From Candidatus Parcubacteria bacterium (GTDB lineage Bacteria > Patescibacteriota > Minisyncoccia > Minisyncoccales > Staskawiczbacteraceae), in contig JAIFWS010000041.1 of assembly GCA_019658985.1 (NCBI GenBank), positions 1 through 6,630 on the forward strand: a stretch of 6,630 nt of DNA. Reading direction: 5' to 3'. Within the stretch, counting starts at the first letter, position 1. Each line of letters opens with the position of its first letter. Below are positions 4,679 through 6,630 of this stretch, in pieces. Made by a program: the position numbers and the translations under genes. The notes under the pieces were generated by a model that saw only the letters and a program-made list of their open reading frames with translations, made no database searches and was not told where the DNA came from.

Positions 4679-6196
4679 TTAATATCCCGGGAAAAAGTCG
4701 GTTTTAATGCGGGTGGGCGAAATTTTTGTTTCACGGAGCGTTTTTTCAAATGAAGTAATCATTCCGCGCGGTCCTGACATATAAAATGTCCTATCTTTAA
4801 AATCCGGCGCCATATTCTTGACCATTTCCATATCAACAAAGCCTTTTTGGTGGTTAAAACCCGGCGGGCAATTGTCCGTATTACTGAACACGTAGATTGT
4901 TTTCATGCCAAGTTTTTCACCGGCTTCTTTAAATACTTCCCCATAAGCGATATCCCGGTAAGAATTTGCCGCATAAAAAAGGATAATGTCCCGTTTCTGG
5001 TTGGTATCAATCAAATATTTTACCATGCTCCTGAATGGAGTAATCCCGATGCCTCCGGCCAGAAAAACTAATTTCTTATTTGGATTTTTCGGCAACGTGA
5101 AATCCCCCGCCAGCTGGGACGCGATAATTTGATCCCCCGGCTGCAGTTTATCTAATGTTTGTTTATATGAACTTGGCTTTTGGTAAAATTTAACACCGAT
5201 CCTGATATCGTTTTCCGTCGGGGAAGAAGCAACCGTAAAATACCTGCGCATGCCGCGGGCATCCTGATGCGGATGGCCCAGTGTCCACTCCATGTATTGG
5301 CCGGGTTCAAACGAGACTTTCTTCTTAGCGAGAAAAATAAAGTCATAGGTATTTTCCGCTATCTCCACCCTATCCTTCAACGTTAACGATAATTTTAACT
5401 TCGGACTGACAATGAAAGAGAAGAGGTTGCCAACCAGCAATGCGGATTCAGCTGTAAAATATACCATTCCGATATGGACGAACGGAGCGAGTAAAAACCC
5501 TACCAGGGCGCCATACATAATCCGCAAATTGCGCGTCGGCGGCATGGTCATCGGTTCCGTAAGCATGATGAATGAGAAAAAGAGGATCGGCGAATCCACA
5601 AATAAATTTTTGAACGAGGATATCAGGTTGAAAGCTGGAATACTTAATCCCTGCGAAACAAGGATAAATACCACTAGAAAACTGAGTACCAGGTCTTCGC
5701 GCTGGATTTTCCTTACAATTAAAAAACCTGCTACTAGCACAAACGGAATCATCTGCAGCTGGCCGATCCACCAGCTCGGGTAGTAAGAAATAAGATATGT
5801 GGCGGCAACCATGGCGAAAGCCGCCGGATTAAAAAAATGTTTCCGGTTGATGGCAATAATATATTTTGACGCCATCGCGACAACCGCTAAAAATACCAGG
5901 GGTAATAAATTGCTTCGCAACGTTTCAGGGCCGGATACAAGGGCCAAAATAAAAACGGTAATGTAGGTCGATTCGGTATTCGAAGGGACATTAAATATCA
6001 TTTCAAGGATTCCATTGGCCAGAAGGGCCGATACCAAAATTACCCCCAGCGAAATAATCAGATCCGCCGGCTTAAACGGCACGATACCCAGGATCGACAA
6101 CACCAAGCCAACGCACCACAAAACCATCAGGGAATACAGCATCAGCCGGTACATGGTGATTTTATTTAAGAAATCATCGACAAATGGGATAAACAT
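4679..6196 (-). CDS. RnfD/NqrB-like membrane domain fused to a ferredoxin-NADP+ reductase-like domain
   Basis: The 505-residue product joins two redox modules. Residues 1-265 hold about nine or ten membrane helices resembling RnfD/NqrB, with KHFFNPAAFA at 119-128 and LTEPMTMPPTRN at 212-223, matching the family's FNPAA and T/DP-x-T-x-P segments. The C-terminal part is a flavin reductase. The FAD-binding motif RRYFTVAS is at 317-324, the nucleotide-binding GGIGITPF at 381-388, SGPRGM at 474-479, and the chain ends DFFPGY as in this family. It probably moves electrons between NAD(P)H, FAD and a membrane or surface acceptor. I see no SGAT motif for covalent FMN in the membrane part. No other Rnf or Nqr subunits occur in the window. 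The ATG at 6196 lies six bases after a TATAAT, so the mRNA is probably leaderless. The neighbouring cupredoxin is a possible partner, by position only. Confidence 0.88.
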   Translation of the reverse strand: MFIPFVDDFLNKITMYRLMLYSLMVLWCVGLVLSILGIVPFKPADLIISLGVILVSALLANGILEMIFNVPSNTESTYITVFILALVSGPETLRSNLLPLVFLAVVAMASKYIIAINRKHFFNPAAFAMVAATYLISYYPSWWIGQLQMIPFVLVAGFLIVRKIQREDLVLSFLVVFILVSQGLSIPAFNLISSFKNLFVDSPILFFSFIMLTEPMTMPPTRNLRIMYGALVGFLLAPFVHIGMVYFTAESALLVGNLFSFIVSPKLKLSLTLKDRVEIAENTYDFIFLAKKKVSFEPGQYMEWTLGHPHQDARGMRRYFTVASSPTENDIRIGVKFYQKPSSYKQTLDKLQPGDQIIASQLAGDFTLPKNPNKKLVFLAGGIGITPFRSMVKYLIDTNQKRDIILFYAANSYRDIAYGEVFKEAGEKLGMKTIYVFSNTDNCPPGFNHQKGFVDMEMVKNMAPDFKDRTFYMSGPRGMITSFEKTLRETKISPTRIKTDFFPGY

Positions 6197-6202
6197 ACTT
6201 CT

Positions 6203-6208
6203 ATTATA
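6203..6208 (-). promoter_or_regulatory. -10 element placing transcription start at the reductase ATG
   Basis: A perfect TATAAT on the minus strand is followed by six bases (AGAAGT) and then the ATG at 6196, so the normal start site coincides with the A of the start codon. The -35 position is only T-rich and overlaps the T-run of the FKBP terminator. There is no Shine-Dalgarno sequence. Confidence 0.7.
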
Positions 6209-6225
6209 CAGAATTTTTACTATTT

Positions 6226-6260
6226 AAAAACCGCCCCGGGCGGACCCAAAGGACGGTTTT
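6226..6260 (-). terminator. Intrinsic terminator after the FKBP gene
   Basis: The minus strand reads AAAACCGTCC, a 14-base G/C-rich loop, then GGGCGGTTTT and a further T: a 10-bp stem with one G-U pair. The loop can form an inner GGG/CCC pairing, or CCGCC/GGCGG can fold as an alternative short stem before the same T-run. It begins 19 bases past the FKBP stop. Confidence 0.88.
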
Positions 6261-6278
6261 ATTGTAAGATTTAAATGA

Positions 6279-6611
6279 TTAATTAATCTTTAACAAATCG
6301 ATTTCAAATACCAACGTAGCGTTAGGCGGAATCAGCTCCCCTGCTCCAGCCTCGCCATAACCAAGCTCCGCAGGAATGGTTAGTTTCCTCTTCTCCCCTG
6401 CTTTCATTCCCAAAACTCCCATTTCCCAGCCTGCGATCACGCGATTGTCCCCCAATCTGAATTGAAAGGGCGTACGTCCGGGATTCAAACTTGAATCGAA
6501 TTTAATCCCATTAAGCAAGGTACCGGTATAATTTACCGTAACCAAATCACCGGTTTTTGCCGGCTCACCGCTCCCCTCTTTTAATGTCTCTTTTTTAACT
6601 TCTGAATCCAT
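6279..6611 (-). CDS. FKBP-type peptidyl-prolyl cis-trans isomerase
   Basis: This enzyme speeds cis-trans isomerisation of proline peptide bonds during protein folding. The 110-residue product is a single minimal FKBP domain of the FKBP12 type. It has no signal peptide, no trigger-factor parts and no SlyD-type insert or His tail, so it is probably cytosolic. Aligned with FKBP12, the active-site pocket is largely kept: Tyr28 (VNYTG), Phe38-Asp39 (KFDSS), Phe49 and Phe51, Val58-Ile59, Trp62 (VIAGWEMGV), Tyr85 (ELGYGE) and Phe102 (LVFEIDLL). The IPPNATLVFEIDLL end is typical. The ATG at 6611 is preceded by AAAGG at nine bases, with a GGAGG further upstream at the window edge. Its promoter lies outside the window. 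It ends in TAA and has its own terminator, so it is not obviously co-transcribed with the reductase downstream. Confidence 0.96.
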   Translation of the reverse strand: MDSEVKKETLKEGSGEPAKTGDLVTVNYTGTLLNGIKFDSSLNPGRTPFQFRLGDNRVIAGWEMGVLGMKAGEKRKLTIPAELGYGEAGAGELIPPNATLVFEIDLLKIN

Positions 6612-6630
6612 AGGATTATCCCTTTCCTCC

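Noticed and set aside
5448..5771. Minus-strand open frame of 107 codons within the reductase gene
   Set aside because: It is a different frame of the same strand inside the well-supported membrane domain, with no start context or recognisable motif.

Overview
The window carries seven protein genes, all on the minus strand, packed with gaps of about 80 to 145 bases. From the right-hand end leftwards, in transcription order, they are: an FKBP-type prolyl isomerase; a fused membrane and flavin oxidoreductase (RnfD/NqrB-like domain plus ferredoxin-NADP+ reductase-like domain); a membrane-anchored cupredoxin-fold protein; a small protein of unknown function; the translational GTPase TypA/BipA; a divergent sigma-70-type factor; and the methionine sulfoxide reductase MsrA. 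I see no tRNA, rRNA, CRISPR array, insertion sequence or plus-strand gene.

The organism is most likely a bacterium of the Patescibacteria (CPR), perhaps a Parcubacteria-like lineage. This is an inference from the protein style: the single-copper-His cupredoxin ending in WGYHNH, the RnfD-like/flavin reductase fusion, compact single-gene units, and weak or absent Shine-Dalgarno sites. It is not proved by any marker gene. TGA acts as an ordinary stop here (sigma gene and small ORF), so the Gracilibacteria/SR1 code is not in use.

Layout. Each gene whose 3' end is followed by another gene has its own hairpin terminator before the next start: 6226-6260, 4625-4673, 3977-4009, 3589-3621, 1671-1712 and 606-631. 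Promoter-like elements lie in most of the same gaps. TypA and the cupredoxin have near-consensus -35/-10 pairs with 17-base spacing. The reductase, MsrA and small-ORF units have a good -10 (TATAAT) but no recognisable -35, because the preceding terminator occupies that space. The genes therefore look like a row of individually transcribed units rather than an operon. Predicted transcription starts fall on or within about 25 bases of several start codons, so leaderless or very short-leader mRNAs are likely.

Two genes stand apart: the sigma factor and the small 94-codon ORF. Both have strongly G/C-ended codons and end in TGA, while the others favour A/T-ended codons and end in TAA or TAG. The sigma gene is also the only one with a strong, close Shine-Dalgarno sequence. 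Functionally, MsrA (repair of oxidised methionine), the flavin reductase and the cupredoxin suggest redox and envelope chemistry, with TypA and FKBP as stress-related translation and folding factors. A functional link among them is not shown by the sequence. The most unusual content is the sigma factor, whose promoter-melting segment lacks the usual tryptophan pair, and the fused membrane reductase.
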